Assembly: GCA_002375495.1 (NCBI GenBank)
Contig: DFLU01000010.1
Coordinates: forward strand, 1-64,000
Length of the DNA: 64,000 nucleotides
Source of the DNA: Flavobacteriaceae bacterium UBA3611
Lineage (GTDB): Bacteria > Bacteroidota > Bacteroidia > Flavobacteriales > Flavobacteriaceae
Direction: 5' to 3'
The position numbers and the translations under genes are program-made. Positions 1-8,313 of the stretch are shown here, piece after piece. The notes below the pieces were generated by a model. The model did no database searches and was not told the DNA's origin. It saw only the letters and a list, made by a program, of their open reading frames with translations. The stretch's first letter is position 1, and every line of letters starts with the position of its first letter.

Positions 1-65
1 CGTCATTATGGCCAAAGCCACAAGGGGTATCAGGGAATCGCCGCCCGCCCTCTTTGAGTTCGGGT

Positions 66-109
66 AAGCCTTCTTTAAGCCTTTACTAGCAATAGCGAAG
101 GCTTTTTTT
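66..109 (+). terminator. Possible intrinsic terminator
   Basis: An 8-bp inverted repeat (AAGCCTTC at 66-73, GAAGGCTT at 97-104) is followed by a T run. The 23-nt loop is long. It would end a transcript entering from the left edge, where a short open frame (2-67, stop TAA) could be the tail of a gene cut off by the window; that tail is too short to identify. Confidence 0.45.
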
Positions 110-480
110 GCCCAGAACCGAGCAATCTACGTTACCGCGGATAGGTGGTGGTGCAAACCCTCTGAAGTATGAATGGTAACCACTTCCTTCCCGAGGTACA
201 ATTGAAACTGACCATAGGAATGTGCTTGCGCCGCTCGACACTACTATACACCTTCTTTAAGGTCCAAAATCTACAAATCCCACGAATGAAGGGGTCCGAC
301 TACGCTGGGGTCGGAGTTAATGGCGAAAACAATCCTGCGTTGAATTGTTATTTACGGTTTTCAGGGGGTACTCTTTACACTACAGGTAGAATATCGTTTT
401 ACGGTTTCAGTATATCCCGGAACCTTGGCGGTTAGTTCTAATGGCAATATAACCAAACTTCTTTATGCGCCGACCATAAT
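110..480. other. Unexplained intergenic stretch, richer in GC
   Basis: No convincing gene here. An 88-codon open frame (169-435) has no recognisable protein features. By hand count 181-240 is about 52% GC and 241-360 about 43%, against about 30-33% just downstream (661-720 and the start of the kinase gene). A 6-bp hairpin (TCCGAC 295-300, GTCGGA 310-315) is visible. It may be remnant or foreign DNA, or part of a larger non-coding RNA that includes the element at 481-572. Confidence 0.35.
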
Positions 481-572
481 CTGCAACAGGGATAGTAGCG
501 GCAGCTTTTGCCGAAGTACGTATTGAGGCAAAACTATAGTGGATAGCCCGGCCTGAGGCGTCACGCCTCAGG
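481..572 (+). ncRNA. Flavo-1-like structured RNA element (candidate)
   Basis: The element has nested symmetry. GGG (489-491) faces CCC (547-549), the related motifs GGGATAGTAGCGG and AGTGGATAGCCCG lie on opposite sides, and an inner stem pairs TTTTGCC (506-512) with GGCAAAA (527-533). A perfect 9-bp hairpin follows at once: CCTGAGGCG 552-560, loop TCA, CGCCTCAGG 564-572. From memory, paired GGGATAG/GGATAGCCC elements are common between genes in Flavobacteria and resemble the Flavo-1 RNA motif, whose function is unknown. The family name is not verified, and the element could instead be a REP-like DNA repeat. Confidence 0.45.
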
Positions 573-908
573 GTTGCTCATATAACATAAGTTAGCTGTA
601 TCTTAAACCCATTACTGCTTTTACAGAAACTAATCACTGTAGGAACTATGTTAGCTCACTGGTCTGTTTTCGATCTTCCTCTTTCTTCGAAATTTTATGT
701 TATATATTTATCCGTAATAGTTTGCTTGTATATTCACAGAAGGATCAACTCAGACATATTCATGGGTTAACGAACAAGAAATCCCATAATCCACATAAGT
801 TGCTTATTTTTAAAGGATAATAACAATACTGATACAGGATGGTTGCATGTTCGAAATACTGTATGCACATGAATATTACAGAGTACGCTTTGTAACTAAT
901 TATACATC
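573..908. other. AT-rich leader before the first kinase
   Basis: This stretch of 336 bases holds no gene I can support. It is AT-rich and lies directly upstream of the histidine kinase at 909, so it probably carries that gene's promoter. I could not settle on a convincing -33/-7 pair. Confidence 0.3.
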
Positions 909-2405
909 ATGGAAAAAATAGACTGGCTCACCTATCCACATAGTAGTGGTTTTCTAATCTTTCTACTAGGGGGTTGGTTGCTTTTTGCAATTTACCATTT
1001 ATTGCTTTTTGCTAAAAACAGGAATTTTTTATACTTGTTATATGGCTGCTACCTTATCTCTATAATAGGATACCAATTTTATTTCCTCCAATATCAATAC
1101 TTTCCATATAGAAATACGGTATTAGATTTCTTGCGTTCCCAACCCATGATATTTGCTGAATTATCGTACTTGATCTATTTCATTTTTACATTTCGATTTT
1201 TGGATATCAAGAAAGATTTTCCGAGGAGTTATACATACATCACCCGAGCTTTAATGATTCTTGCGGTTTATTCGGTTTTAAATTTTGTGATTCAAATTGT
1301 GACGAATGATGTGGTTCTTGCAAATCAGATATACCATGGATATGTAGTGGCTGTTACCATTTTAAGTGTGATCACATACGTGATGTTTTTTAGGTCTAAA
1401 CATCCTTTGCGTTACTATATCATCATTGGATCCTTATTTTTGAGTATTGGCTCTTATTTGTCATTATTTCTATCAATTCAGGACATGGCAAATGAGCGAA
1501 ATTTTGAAAGTGCATATACTTTTTTGTATGGTGGATACTTGATCGAAACTGTACTTTTTGCTCTAGGGTTAGGGCATTTGCAGTTTCTCACCAAACAGGA
1601 GAAACAGGAGGCCCAACAAAAATTAATTTTGCAGTATCAAGAAAATCAACGTTTACAGAATGCAATTGAAGATAAATTAAGACAGGATGTAAGTAGTTTG
1701 ACAGAACAATCCCGTTTAGATGAACTAGCTAAACTTCAGATGAAATACGAAAAGGAAGTTTCGGATTTAAAAATCAGCGTGCTTAGGAGCCAAATGAACC
1801 CTCACTTTATTTTCAATTCACTTAATTCGATCAAACACTTTGTGATTGATAATAAAAAAGAAAATGCAGTATACTATTTAAATAAATTCTCAAAATTAAT
1901 ACGGCAGATCCTATCATCCACATTCCAGAAATCAATTTCTCTTTCAGAAGAGATTGAACTAGTTGAGTTATATGTAAATATTGAGAATATTCGATTTGAT
2001 AATGAAATTGATTTAACTATTGAAGTCGATAAAGAAATTCCAGTAGACACGGTTAGGGTACCGGCACTGGTGCTCCAACCTTTTGTTGAAAATGCTATTT
2101 GGCATGGGTTGTCAAGTTCTGAGCATGATAAAAAATTGTGGATAACGGTTCGCAAAGTAAACGAACATTCTATCGTGATTGATATTGTGGATAACGGAAT
2201 TGGACGTATACGCGCTGGAGAAATTAGAAAACGAAAAATGTTTAAGCAAGAATCTGTCGGTTTGAAAATAACCGAAGAGCGGCTAGCTATATTTACGAGA
2301 GAACAAAATACTTCATTCGTCTTTGAAATAGAAGATTTGTATAATGAAAATGGTTCTGCTGCTGGAACTAAGGTTCATCTTGTAATTCCGATACATATAG
2401 GTTGA
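909..2405 (+). CDS. Membrane sensor histidine kinase, LytS/YehU-type
   Basis: A 498-residue sensor kinase expected to autophosphorylate on His and pass phosphate to a LytTR-type regulator. The N-terminal ~225 residues contain about seven hydrophobic segments (7TM sensor arrangement), followed by a coiled-coil linker (~225-290) and a His_kinase/HATPase module. The H-box MNPHFIFNSLNSIK places the phospho-acceptor at His299; an N-box (QPFVENAIWHG) and a G-box (DNGIGR, ~428-433) follow. No response regulator is adjacent. The nearest is the LytTR gene at 12878, whose partner kinase is a clear paralogue of this one with the same N-terminal PH.SG...GG pattern. An orphan kinase sharing that regulator is plausible but inferred. 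Confidence 0.9.
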   Translation: MEKIDWLTYPHSSGFLIFLLGGWLLFAIYHLLLFAKNRNFLYLLYGCYLISIIGYQFYFLQYQYFPYRNTVLDFLRSQPMIFAELSYLIYFIFTFRFLDIKKDFPRSYTYITRALMILAVYSVLNFVIQIVTNDVVLANQIYHGYVVAVTILSVITYVMFFRSKHPLRYYIIIGSLFLSIGSYLSLFLSIQDMANERNFESAYTFLYGGYLIETVLFALGLGHLQFLTKQEKQEAQQKLILQYQENQRLQNAIEDKLRQDVSSLTEQSRLDELAKLQMKYEKEVSDLKISVLRSQMNPHFIFNSLNSIKHFVIDNKKENAVYYLNKFSKLIRQILSSTFQKSISLSEEIELVELYVNIENIRFDNEIDLTIEVDKEIPVDTVRVPALVLQPFVENAIWHGLSSSEHDKKLWITVRKVNEHSIVIDIVDNGIGRIRAGEIRKRKMFKQESVGLKITEERLAIFTREQNTSFVFEIEDLYNENGSAAGTKVHLVIPIHIG

Positions 2406-2422
2406 TTTTAATATAGTGCGAT

Positions 2423-2453
2423 AAAATTCTGTAAATAATTTTCCAGAATTTTT
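2423..2453. terminator. Convergent terminator
   Basis: A 9-bp perfect stem (AAAATTCTG 2423-2431, CAGAATTTT 2444-2452) lies between the plus-strand kinase and the minus-strand metalloprotease. Terminal T/A tracts occur on both sides, so it could serve both genes. Confidence 0.6.
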
Positions 2454-2465
2454 ATAGCCCATTTA

Positions 2466-4760
2466 TTATTCAGAAAAAAAGCTATTGTCTATGGGTTCTT
2501 CTTTAATAGAATCTATCCAGATTTTTGAGCCTTCGTAATACATTTCAATTGGAAAACCAAAAAACGCTGCGCGATTATTGTCTTTTATACTCTGAGAGTA
2601 GGTTGAAAGCGTCCCACCAAGATCTGCTAGGCTTAGGCAAACATCTTCAGTAGCCCAAAACCGAGTACCTTCTAAAACATACTCGTTGGCTCGGTATCCT
2701 TCTATTTCCTTAACATTACCTGTTTTATGTTGGTTTTTATATGCAGTATATTCTTTTCGGGTAGCAAATCGTTTAGGTTGGTTTATTAGATATACACGTT
2801 TTCCCTGCACCATTTCTTTCATTATAGCAGCCATAGGGTTTGAACCCGCTTCCAGATCTGGATGTCCTTTGAGATGCCAGTAGCGATCATACTTTGAAGT
2901 GTATTGAATGATTGTGCCCCCTTGTTGTGTTGCTAGTTCTACAGCGATTTTATCTTCCTTAAAGTAATATTTTGCGCTGTTTTCTTTTCCTTCAGAACGA
3001 ATGTGGTATACTAATGAACCTTCAAAACAATCACAAAATGGATCGCCTAAACCTACTGCATACCAGGCATTGGTAACTTGTTTCATTTCGTTTGAGCATT
3101 CACCATACAGTCTTTTTGCCGCACTAAGAGTGATATCCCGGTATTGCCTAAAGGTAATAGATGGTATTAAATCCTGATACGAATTGTAAACAATTTTTGC
3201 GGCTTTCTCCATACCAATTTTTTCAATTTCATAATAGTCCTCCTTGTCATTTTCCCCTTTTCCGCCTTCTGAAAGTAAATAAAACCAATGGCTAAGCACT
3301 GTGCCGTTTTGATGTCTCGACTTCCCTTTATTTAAATCTAAAGAAAGTTCAAAACTAGTCGGGTATTCTTGCCAATATTCGCCTTTGTAAGTATCGGGCC
3401 TTCCATTAGCTTTAGGGTCTTTTATATTTCTTGATTTTCCCTGTATAACTCGTTCCCCAATACTCCAGTCTCCATTGCCTTCATAAAAGGTCACGGCTAC
3501 GGCAAAAATATCAGAAATCGCTTCTGTGATGGAGCCCGATTCGCCATTAAAATTCATATCGGCGTAGCTATATGTAACACCATGTGAGTATTCGTGTGCT
3601 ACAATATCAAGGTCGGTTAAGGGGTCTTTATCATTATGGCCATCACCAAAAACAAGGTATTTAAAATTTGAATTATAATGTGCCCCGATATAGTTTTTTG
3701 AATAATTTACCGCTACTTTAAGATACCCATTACTATTATCCATTCCCTCTCGGTTAAAATTATCTTTAAAATAATCGTAAGTCATAGCGGATCCCCAATG
3801 TGCTTCGACCGCTGCTGGGGCATCGCTCCATATATTATCTTTTTCAAACAAATCACTTTCGTATAAAATTTGAGTAAATCCAGTACTGGTGATTGTTTCT
3901 TCACCTGTGGGTTTATAATACGTATCTTCCCGATATGATAGATTGTTTGCTGAAACGGTGTGAATCTTTCGGATGCTATCATAAAGCCGAAAGCCGCTCT
4001 CCAATTTTTCGATGGTAACACTTCCCATTTGTCCGGCTATCTTGTCTCTATATTCAGTATTGAAAGAAACCTGTTTGCCTGTGGTTGTGGTTCCTTTCCC
4101 GGGTTCGGTAAATGCATGTATTACAGGCACTACTTTTAAAACGTTTTGTCTGTTGATATCAACATACACCTGGTATGGCAGTTTATCTTTTTCATTAAAA
4201 ACAAGTGTTTTATAACAAAACCAAAACTTATTTTTTGCTTCGTTAGCGCCGGCCAGGATAAGCGGCCCCTCTGTATCGACGATTTGAACATCTTGATAGG
4301 CAGCGTGAATAATTTGACTATTTGTTGCTGTAGAAAGGGTTTTCCCTACTGAAATATCGACGGAATCAAACAACAATCCGTTGGCATAGGTGGCCTTTCC
4401 GTTTTCCCGATGAAGAATATAGCTGCTACCATCTACGGGATATCCTTTATAGAGTTGTTGGTAATAGGTGTTGGTACTTCCATCGTTGAATTGCAGTTCT
4501 CGGGTTGGTTGTATTGTTACCTGAAGTTCCTTGGCGACCCATTCTGAAAAATTAGTTGGGGTAAGTGTATTGTCTGGATAAAACTCAATTCGTTCTGGTA
4601 GGCTAGAATAAGCACCATGTGTTGCTGATGCCTCTTGGTTTTTTGATGCTTTAGGGACTACCTTTTTGGTTATTTCGTTTACAACCCCTTCGTAAATACT
4701 CGAACATGAAATGAACGTTAGTGCTATAAAAAGGAATACTATCTTGACTGTTCTTACCAT
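2466..4760 (-). CDS. M4 (thermolysin-family) metalloprotease lipoprotein
   Basis: A 764-residue predicted lipoprotein (lipobox ending at Cys19) with the thermolysin layout. A propeptide region of about 200 residues comes first, then the zinc site HEYSH at 389-393, then the third-ligand helix GSITEAISD, then a catalytic-His segment RHQNGTVLSHWFYLLSEGG matching the M4 'H..SG...AFYLL..GG' pattern. Roughly the last 150 residues lie beyond the M4 domain and are not recognised; there is no T9SS tail. The enzyme should be a zinc endopeptidase anchored to an envelope membrane, activated by propeptide removal. It is the last gene of the minus-strand block running from 12613 and could process its secreted neighbours (inference). 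Confidence 0.9.
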   Translation of the reverse strand: MVRTVKIVFLFIALTFISCSSIYEGVVNEITKKVVPKASKNQEASATHGAYSSLPERIEFYPDNTLTPTNFSEWVAKELQVTIQPTRELQFNDGSTNTYYQQLYKGYPVDGSSYILHRENGKATYANGLLFDSVDISVGKTLSTATNSQIIHAAYQDVQIVDTEGPLILAGANEAKNKFWFCYKTLVFNEKDKLPYQVYVDINRQNVLKVVPVIHAFTEPGKGTTTTGKQVSFNTEYRDKIAGQMGSVTIEKLESGFRLYDSIRKIHTVSANNLSYREDTYYKPTGEETITSTGFTQILYESDLFEKDNIWSDAPAAVEAHWGSAMTYDYFKDNFNREGMDNSNGYLKVAVNYSKNYIGAHYNSNFKYLVFGDGHNDKDPLTDLDIVAHEYSHGVTYSYADMNFNGESGSITEAISDIFAVAVTFYEGNGDWSIGERVIQGKSRNIKDPKANGRPDTYKGEYWQEYPTSFELSLDLNKGKSRHQNGTVLSHWFYLLSEGGKGENDKEDYYEIEKIGMEKAAKIVYNSYQDLIPSITFRQYRDITLSAAKRLYGECSNEMKQVTNAWYAVGLGDPFCDCFEGSLVYHIRSEGKENSAKYYFKEDKIAVELATQQGGTIIQYTSKYDRYWHLKGHPDLEAGSNPMAAIMKEMVQGKRVYLINQPKRFATRKEYTAYKNQHKTGNVKEIEGYRANEYVLEGTRFWATEDVCLSLADLGGTLSTYSQSIKDNNRAAFFGFPIEMYYEGSKIWIDSIKEEPIDNSFFSE

Positions 4761-4890
4761 TATATTAATTCCTTAAAAATATATTAGCGATTAAAAAAAT
4801 CTTTTAGCAGTTTAGAAAATTAAAGTGGGGGACTTGTATTTTGTAAACAACTACACTGAAACTATGCTATAAGTCTACAGCTGCAATAAT

Positions 4891-5484
4891 TTATAAGTTC
4901 TTTAATTCGTTTAAATTTAGTTGCTCAATAATTTGATCTAATGCCTCCCGAGGCAGTTTGTGGGTTTCGAGCGTTACACCAAAGCGCATATCATACAAAT
5001 ATGAAATCCGATAGAATTCATCCTTCTTCACATACGTTTCCAATATTTTCAAGCCATTTTTTTCGTACGTTTTCTCATGCCCTGAAGATTTAATAGAATT
5101 AAGTTCTAACGTTTGTGCCATATAATGAGTCTGTATCGCAAGCAAACCATCTTTACTTGCTCCATCAACAATAGAAACTATTATTTTCTTGTTAGTTCCA
5201 TCGGTATAAATTGCACCAGCCGAGGCGATGTCATTTTGTGAAATGCGACTTTTTGTAAATTCTGTGCGTTCTAGACTTCCCAGAGTAGTTGGTAGTATAC
5301 TTTGAAGCTGCTTTTCTGAAGCCGGGGTGGTTGTTTTTAAACGTTCTCTAAAATCTTCAGTCTTAGGTTTTTCTTTAACCATCTTGGTGACTTCTTTGAT
5401 TGTTTTTTTGTCTTGCTCGGTTTTGGAATTACATCCCAAAAAGAATGCTAAAGTCACTATAGCTAGTAAATAAGGTAGTTTCAT
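4891..5484 (-). CDS. Lipoprotein of a four-member local family (copy 1)
   Basis: 197 residues, with a signal peptide and lipobox (FLGC, Cys18), then a charged linker and one globular domain. It is paralogous to the proteins at 6342, 7260 and 8314. Shared features are a TP.S.....LP..L..L segment, a central I.DGA...G motif (here SIVDGASKDG), and a C-terminal R(F/L)...I/LE pattern ending in a short helix (here MRFGVTLETHKLPREALDQI). I do not recognise the family and propose no function. It is the most divergent copy, lacking the Trp of the W.P segment. It probably sits in the outer membrane. Confidence 0.8.
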   Translation of the reverse strand: MKLPYLLAIVTLAFFLGCNSKTEQDKKTIKEVTKMVKEKPKTEDFRERLKTTTPASEKQLQSILPTTLGSLERTEFTKSRISQNDIASAGAIYTDGTNKKIIVSIVDGASKDGLLAIQTHYMAQTLELNSIKSSGHEKTYEKNGLKILETYVKKDEFYRISYLYDMRFGVTLETHKLPREALDQIIEQLNLNELKNL

Positions 5485-5574
5485 AGGGTTTAATTTAGAA
5501 AGATTTCGTTTTATGTGATTTAATAATTGTTATTGAAGTGGAAATAAGACTTCAATATTTAACAGCAATCCTAG

Positions 5575-6330
5575 CTATTTGCAAGGGAGTGAACTCATAA
5601 CTGAGCCAATGTTAATTGATTTCGCAAGTGCCGCAACGGGATTGTATTCATCAATTAAATATTTTAAAAGTATTAGTATATACCCTCTTCTCGCAACGCT
5701 ACCATCTTCGCCCAAATCGAATACTGCAATATCATAAAGCGCTGTGGCAGCACCTACCGTCATTATAAAATCAATTTCTAATTTAGAGGCTCCCTTGAGA
5801 CTACTACACCTCTCAGGGTCACCACCAATTAAGCCACCGCCAAGGCATGTTAATGCAATTCTACTTACTTCTTCATATTCTTCAAAAAACTCTTTCAATT
5901 CTGGAGTTAAAAGAGTGCCATCGCCTGCTCGCTGCGATATCAGTTCGGTTAAAGAATCGAAGCAATATCCTATTCCCGTATAAGATGCCTTTACCATGAG
6001 CTGCATTCCGTATAAATCATATTGCTCTTTACAAAGTGCCGCATTCTGTGCTCTATCTTCTAACTCTTGATCAAGTGAAGCTAATTTTAGAATCAAATAA
6101 ATACATTTTAACTCTGAAGAATATTTGTCGAGTCCATTTATACCAGCCAGTATTTTTTTAATTTCATTTTTAAATTCTTTCATGGAAGCTGTTTCGGCGG
6201 CATCTTGTTGTGCATCTCCTACTTTTTCTTGAACCTCTTCCATGATATCACCAAGCAACCCGTCGAGTTGAGCGTAGGAGTACGTTGTGGATAGAAGTAA
6301 AGCTGTAATAAGTATATATAATATTTTCAT
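5575..6330 (-). CDS. Secreted helical protein, unknown family
   Basis: 251 residues with a clear Sec signal peptide (cleavage near SYA/Q, residue ~21). The mature part opens with an amphipathic stretch (LDGLLGDIMEEVQEKVGDA) that recalls the start of the mature protein encoded at 9791 (IFDKIKKTVGNVTEKV), hinting at a shared envelope-exposed module. It has several cysteines, which could form disulfides. No lipobox or T9SS tail. It lies between lipoprotein copies 1 and 2, 11 bp from copy 2, so it is probably co-transcribed. Family not recognised. Confidence 0.75.
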   Translation of the reverse strand: MKILYILITALLLSTTYSYAQLDGLLGDIMEEVQEKVGDAQQDAAETASMKEFKNEIKKILAGINGLDKYSSELKCIYLILKLASLDQELEDRAQNAALCKEQYDLYGMQLMVKASYTGIGYCFDSLTELISQRAGDGTLLTPELKEFFEEYEEVSRIALTCLGGGLIGGDPERCSSLKGASKLEIDFIMTVGAATALYDIAVFDLGEDGSVARRGYILILLKYLIDEYNPVAALAKSINIGSVMSSLPCK

Positions 6331-6341
6331 ATCGTTTAGTT

Positions 6342-6965
6342 TTAAATACTGGGAAGCGATTTAAAATGAAATTGACTTGTATATTCCCAGAGTGCTTCCT
6401 CAGTCATATTTCGGGTCTCGATTATAACCATAAATCTGTCATTAACTGTAAACTGTAAAATATAGGTATCGTCCTCTTTGCTGTATTTTTGAAAGTAAAC
6501 CTTCCCATTTTTAGTTACTGTTCTTTGAAATCCCCCGTCTGTTGAAGTTTCTCGAGTAATGCGCTCTAGGTCTAAAAAAGGTGTAATCGCCACACTACCC
6601 ATTCGGCCTGCTCCATCCAAAATGGTGATATCTAATTTGATATTCGGATTCGAATTTTTAAACCTTGCTATTGTAACATAGGTGAATGACGTTGGCAACG
6701 CATTGGTTTTATAGGTAACCCTATTTAGGTCGCCCAGCTTGACTGGCATCCAAGCATCCATATCGGTACTGCTTAAAGGTGTAAGTTTTTTAAGCTTCTC
6801 GGTAACAGGTTTTTGCTCCGCTTCTATTTCATCGAGTAGTTCCTCAGTGATGAATGGTTTTTCTTTAGAGTCGTTCGTCAGTGAATCCTTTTTTTCACCA
6901 CAACTACTAAATAATAAAATAGCTAGGCTCATAAAGAGTGCGAAATTACGTTTTGTATAAATCAT
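6342..6965 (-). CDS. Lipoprotein of a four-member local family (copy 2)
   Basis: 207 residues, lipobox FSSC with Cys22, acidic linker, then the shared domain. Hallmarks are LTPLSSTDMDAWMPVKLGDL, the ITILDGAGRMG core, and the C-terminal DRFMVIIETRNMTEEALW. This copy and the one at 8314 keep the 'W.P..L..L' and 'I.DGAG..G' motifs best. The segment between the DGAG core and the C-terminus has a lone basic/aromatic stretch (KNGKVYFQKYS). Function unknown; conserved hydrophobic spacing suggests a mixed alpha/beta ligand-binding domain, which is a guess. Confidence 0.8.
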   Translation of the reverse strand: MIYTKRNFALFMSLAILLFSSCGEKKDSLTNDSKEKPFITEELLDEIEAEQKPVTEKLKKLTPLSSTDMDAWMPVKLGDLNRVTYKTNALPTSFTYVTIARFKNSNPNIKLDITILDGAGRMGSVAITPFLDLERITRETSTDGGFQRTVTKNGKVYFQKYSKEDDTYILQFTVNDRFMVIIETRNMTEEALWEYTSQFHFKSLPSI

Positions 6966-7072
6966 ATTATTAGGTATATAGTGGTGTTTGGTTCCATCAG
7001 CTATTCAAGCGATATGGCATCCTTTCAGTATACGGGTACTGATTTCTTACTATTTAAATGCTAAAGTTTACA

Positions 7073-7222
7073 TTAACAACTACAGATAAATTCATCTTCG
7101 CCAAGTGGCTGATACCACTGACACCCGAGATCTTCACAGCTCTCTTTCGCATCTTCTTCTTCACAACTTGTAAAGAATAGCGAAACAAATAATATTGGGA
7201 TTAATAAGAATTTAGTTTTCAT
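7073..7222 (-). CDS. 49-residue cysteine-rich lipoprotein
   Basis: A small open frame starting with ATG at 7222 and ending TAA at 7073-7075. It has a textbook lipoprotein signal (MKTKFLLIPILFVSLFFTSC, Cys20) followed by only 29 residues: an acidic EEED run, then Cys-containing segments (SCEDLGC, then FICSC at the end), giving four cysteines besides the lipidated one. It sits in the same orientation between lipoprotein copies 2 and 3. The signal peptide is what makes the call credible; function is unknown. Small disulfide-bonded lipoproteins may act as toxins, inhibitors or structural pieces, but nothing here chooses among these. Confidence 0.65.
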   Translation of the reverse strand: MKTKFLLIPILFVSLFFTSCEEEDAKESCEDLGCQWYQPLGEDEFICSC

Positions 7223-7259
7223 AATAAATTGATTTTAAGTATTAATTAAATTTTTGATT

Positions 7260-7880
7260 CTATTGTTTTATTAATTCATCAAAAGGGAATACGTCTAAAG
7301 CTTGATAGACATATTCTTTTTTTATGTTTTGAGCACCAATGGTAATGGCCAGTCGGTCTTTGTATAAGAATTCTATTGCGTATTGGTTAAGTGGTTTTAC
7401 GAAAACTGATTTTCCACTTTTTCCATCGTTATTGAAATGGCGTGTAATACTTGTATTGTCTTCATGGTCTTCTTTTGGTTTTTTATAGCGAGCGTATCGT
7501 TTGTAGATTTTTGCTCCACCTTTACCTGCACAATCGGTAATTGAAATGGTAAATTTTTGATTGTTGCTTCCTGCGTATAATGCACTGGCTCCATTGGCAT
7601 CAATACCTTTAAGGGTGCCTTTCTGAGTCGATTCTTGATTTAACTTTAGAATGGTTTTAGGAAACCAGTTTTGGATGTCGTCATCACTTAACGAATTGGT
7701 TTCTAATAGTTTTTTTTGAGTTGCAGAATTTTTATTGGAATCTATTTTAATGTGATCAGATTTTGTATTCTCAACAGCACCTTCATCTTTTTTCTTAGAC
7801 CCTGTTTTATCATGCTCGGTATTATTACAGGCACATATTAGAAGAACGAATACACAGAAAAGTAATTTTGATGCTTTCAT
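7260..7880 (-). CDS. Lipoprotein of a four-member local family (copy 3)
   Basis: 206 residues, lipobox ICAC with Cys18, then a long Lys/Asn/Asp-rich linker (~20-65) and the shared domain. Diagnostic segments are LSDDDIQNWFPKTILKLNQ, a variant core ISITDCAGKGG (Cys replaces Gly of DGAG), and DRLAITIGAQNIKKEYVYQAL at the C-terminus. The Cys in the core is unique among the four copies. Same orientation as its neighbours, with the small membrane protein gene at 7920 just upstream in transcription. Confidence 0.8.
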   Translation of the reverse strand: MKASKLLFCVFVLLICACNNTEHDKTGSKKKDEGAVENTKSDHIKIDSNKNSATQKKLLETNSLSDDDIQNWFPKTILKLNQESTQKGTLKGIDANGASALYAGSNNQKFTISITDCAGKGGAKIYKRYARYKKPKEDHEDNTSITRHFNNDGKSGKSVFVKPLNQYAIEFLYKDRLAITIGAQNIKKEYVYQALDVFPFDELIKQ

Positions 7881-7919
7881 TTCTTTATTTTTTATAACGG
7901 ATTGGATTCAAATTTGCTT

Positions 7920-8273
7920 TTAAATTTTTGCAAACCATTCTTCATATTTCTTGCCTAGAAATGGAACAGGTTTCTTTTTTTCGTTTAACGCGTTCATTAA
8001 CCCTACGACCCACATATATATTAAAATGAATGCTCCTATGATATTCAAAATCCAGCCCAGAATTGGTATAAAACCTACAATTCCAAGAGCAACACCGGTA
8101 GCTGTTAGGCCTAAGGACTGTATAATATGGTACTTGGCATATTCAAAATTTTTATCGTTGTTCATCACATAGGCTATAATTAGACCAATAATGGTGATAT
8201 ATGAAATAATGGCAATTTGTTTTGCGTCCTGGTTAATTTTACTTTCTGATGTTTGTGTGTTTGTACTTTCCAT
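7920..8273 (-). CDS. Small membrane protein, DUF4870/Tic20-like
   Basis: About 117 residues from the ATG at 8273 (the frame is open to a TTG at 8294). A hydrophilic N-terminus with QDAKQIAIISY is followed by three to four hydrophobic segments and a short polar tail. The arrangement (A.I.Y....G.IIAY, then KFEYAKYH..QSL-like residues, then G..P.LGWI) matches the DUF4870 / Tic20-like family of small bacterial inner-membrane proteins of unclear role. It sits among lipoprotein genes, probably in the same transcript. Confidence 0.7.
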   Translation of the reverse strand: MESTNTQTSESKINQDAKQIAIISYITIIGLIIAYVMNNDKNFEYAKYHIIQSLGLTATGVALGIVGFIPILGWILNIIGAFILIYMWVVGLMNALNEKKKPVPFLGKKYEEWFAKI

Positions 8274-8313
8274 ATTCTTTGTTTTATGATTCAAAGTGTT
8301 TCTATTAAGTCTA

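Noticed and set aside
169..435. 88-codon open frame near the left edge
   Set aside because: No signal, motif or hydrophobic pattern, and no promoter or start context. It sits in the richer-GC island where long frames are more likely by chance.
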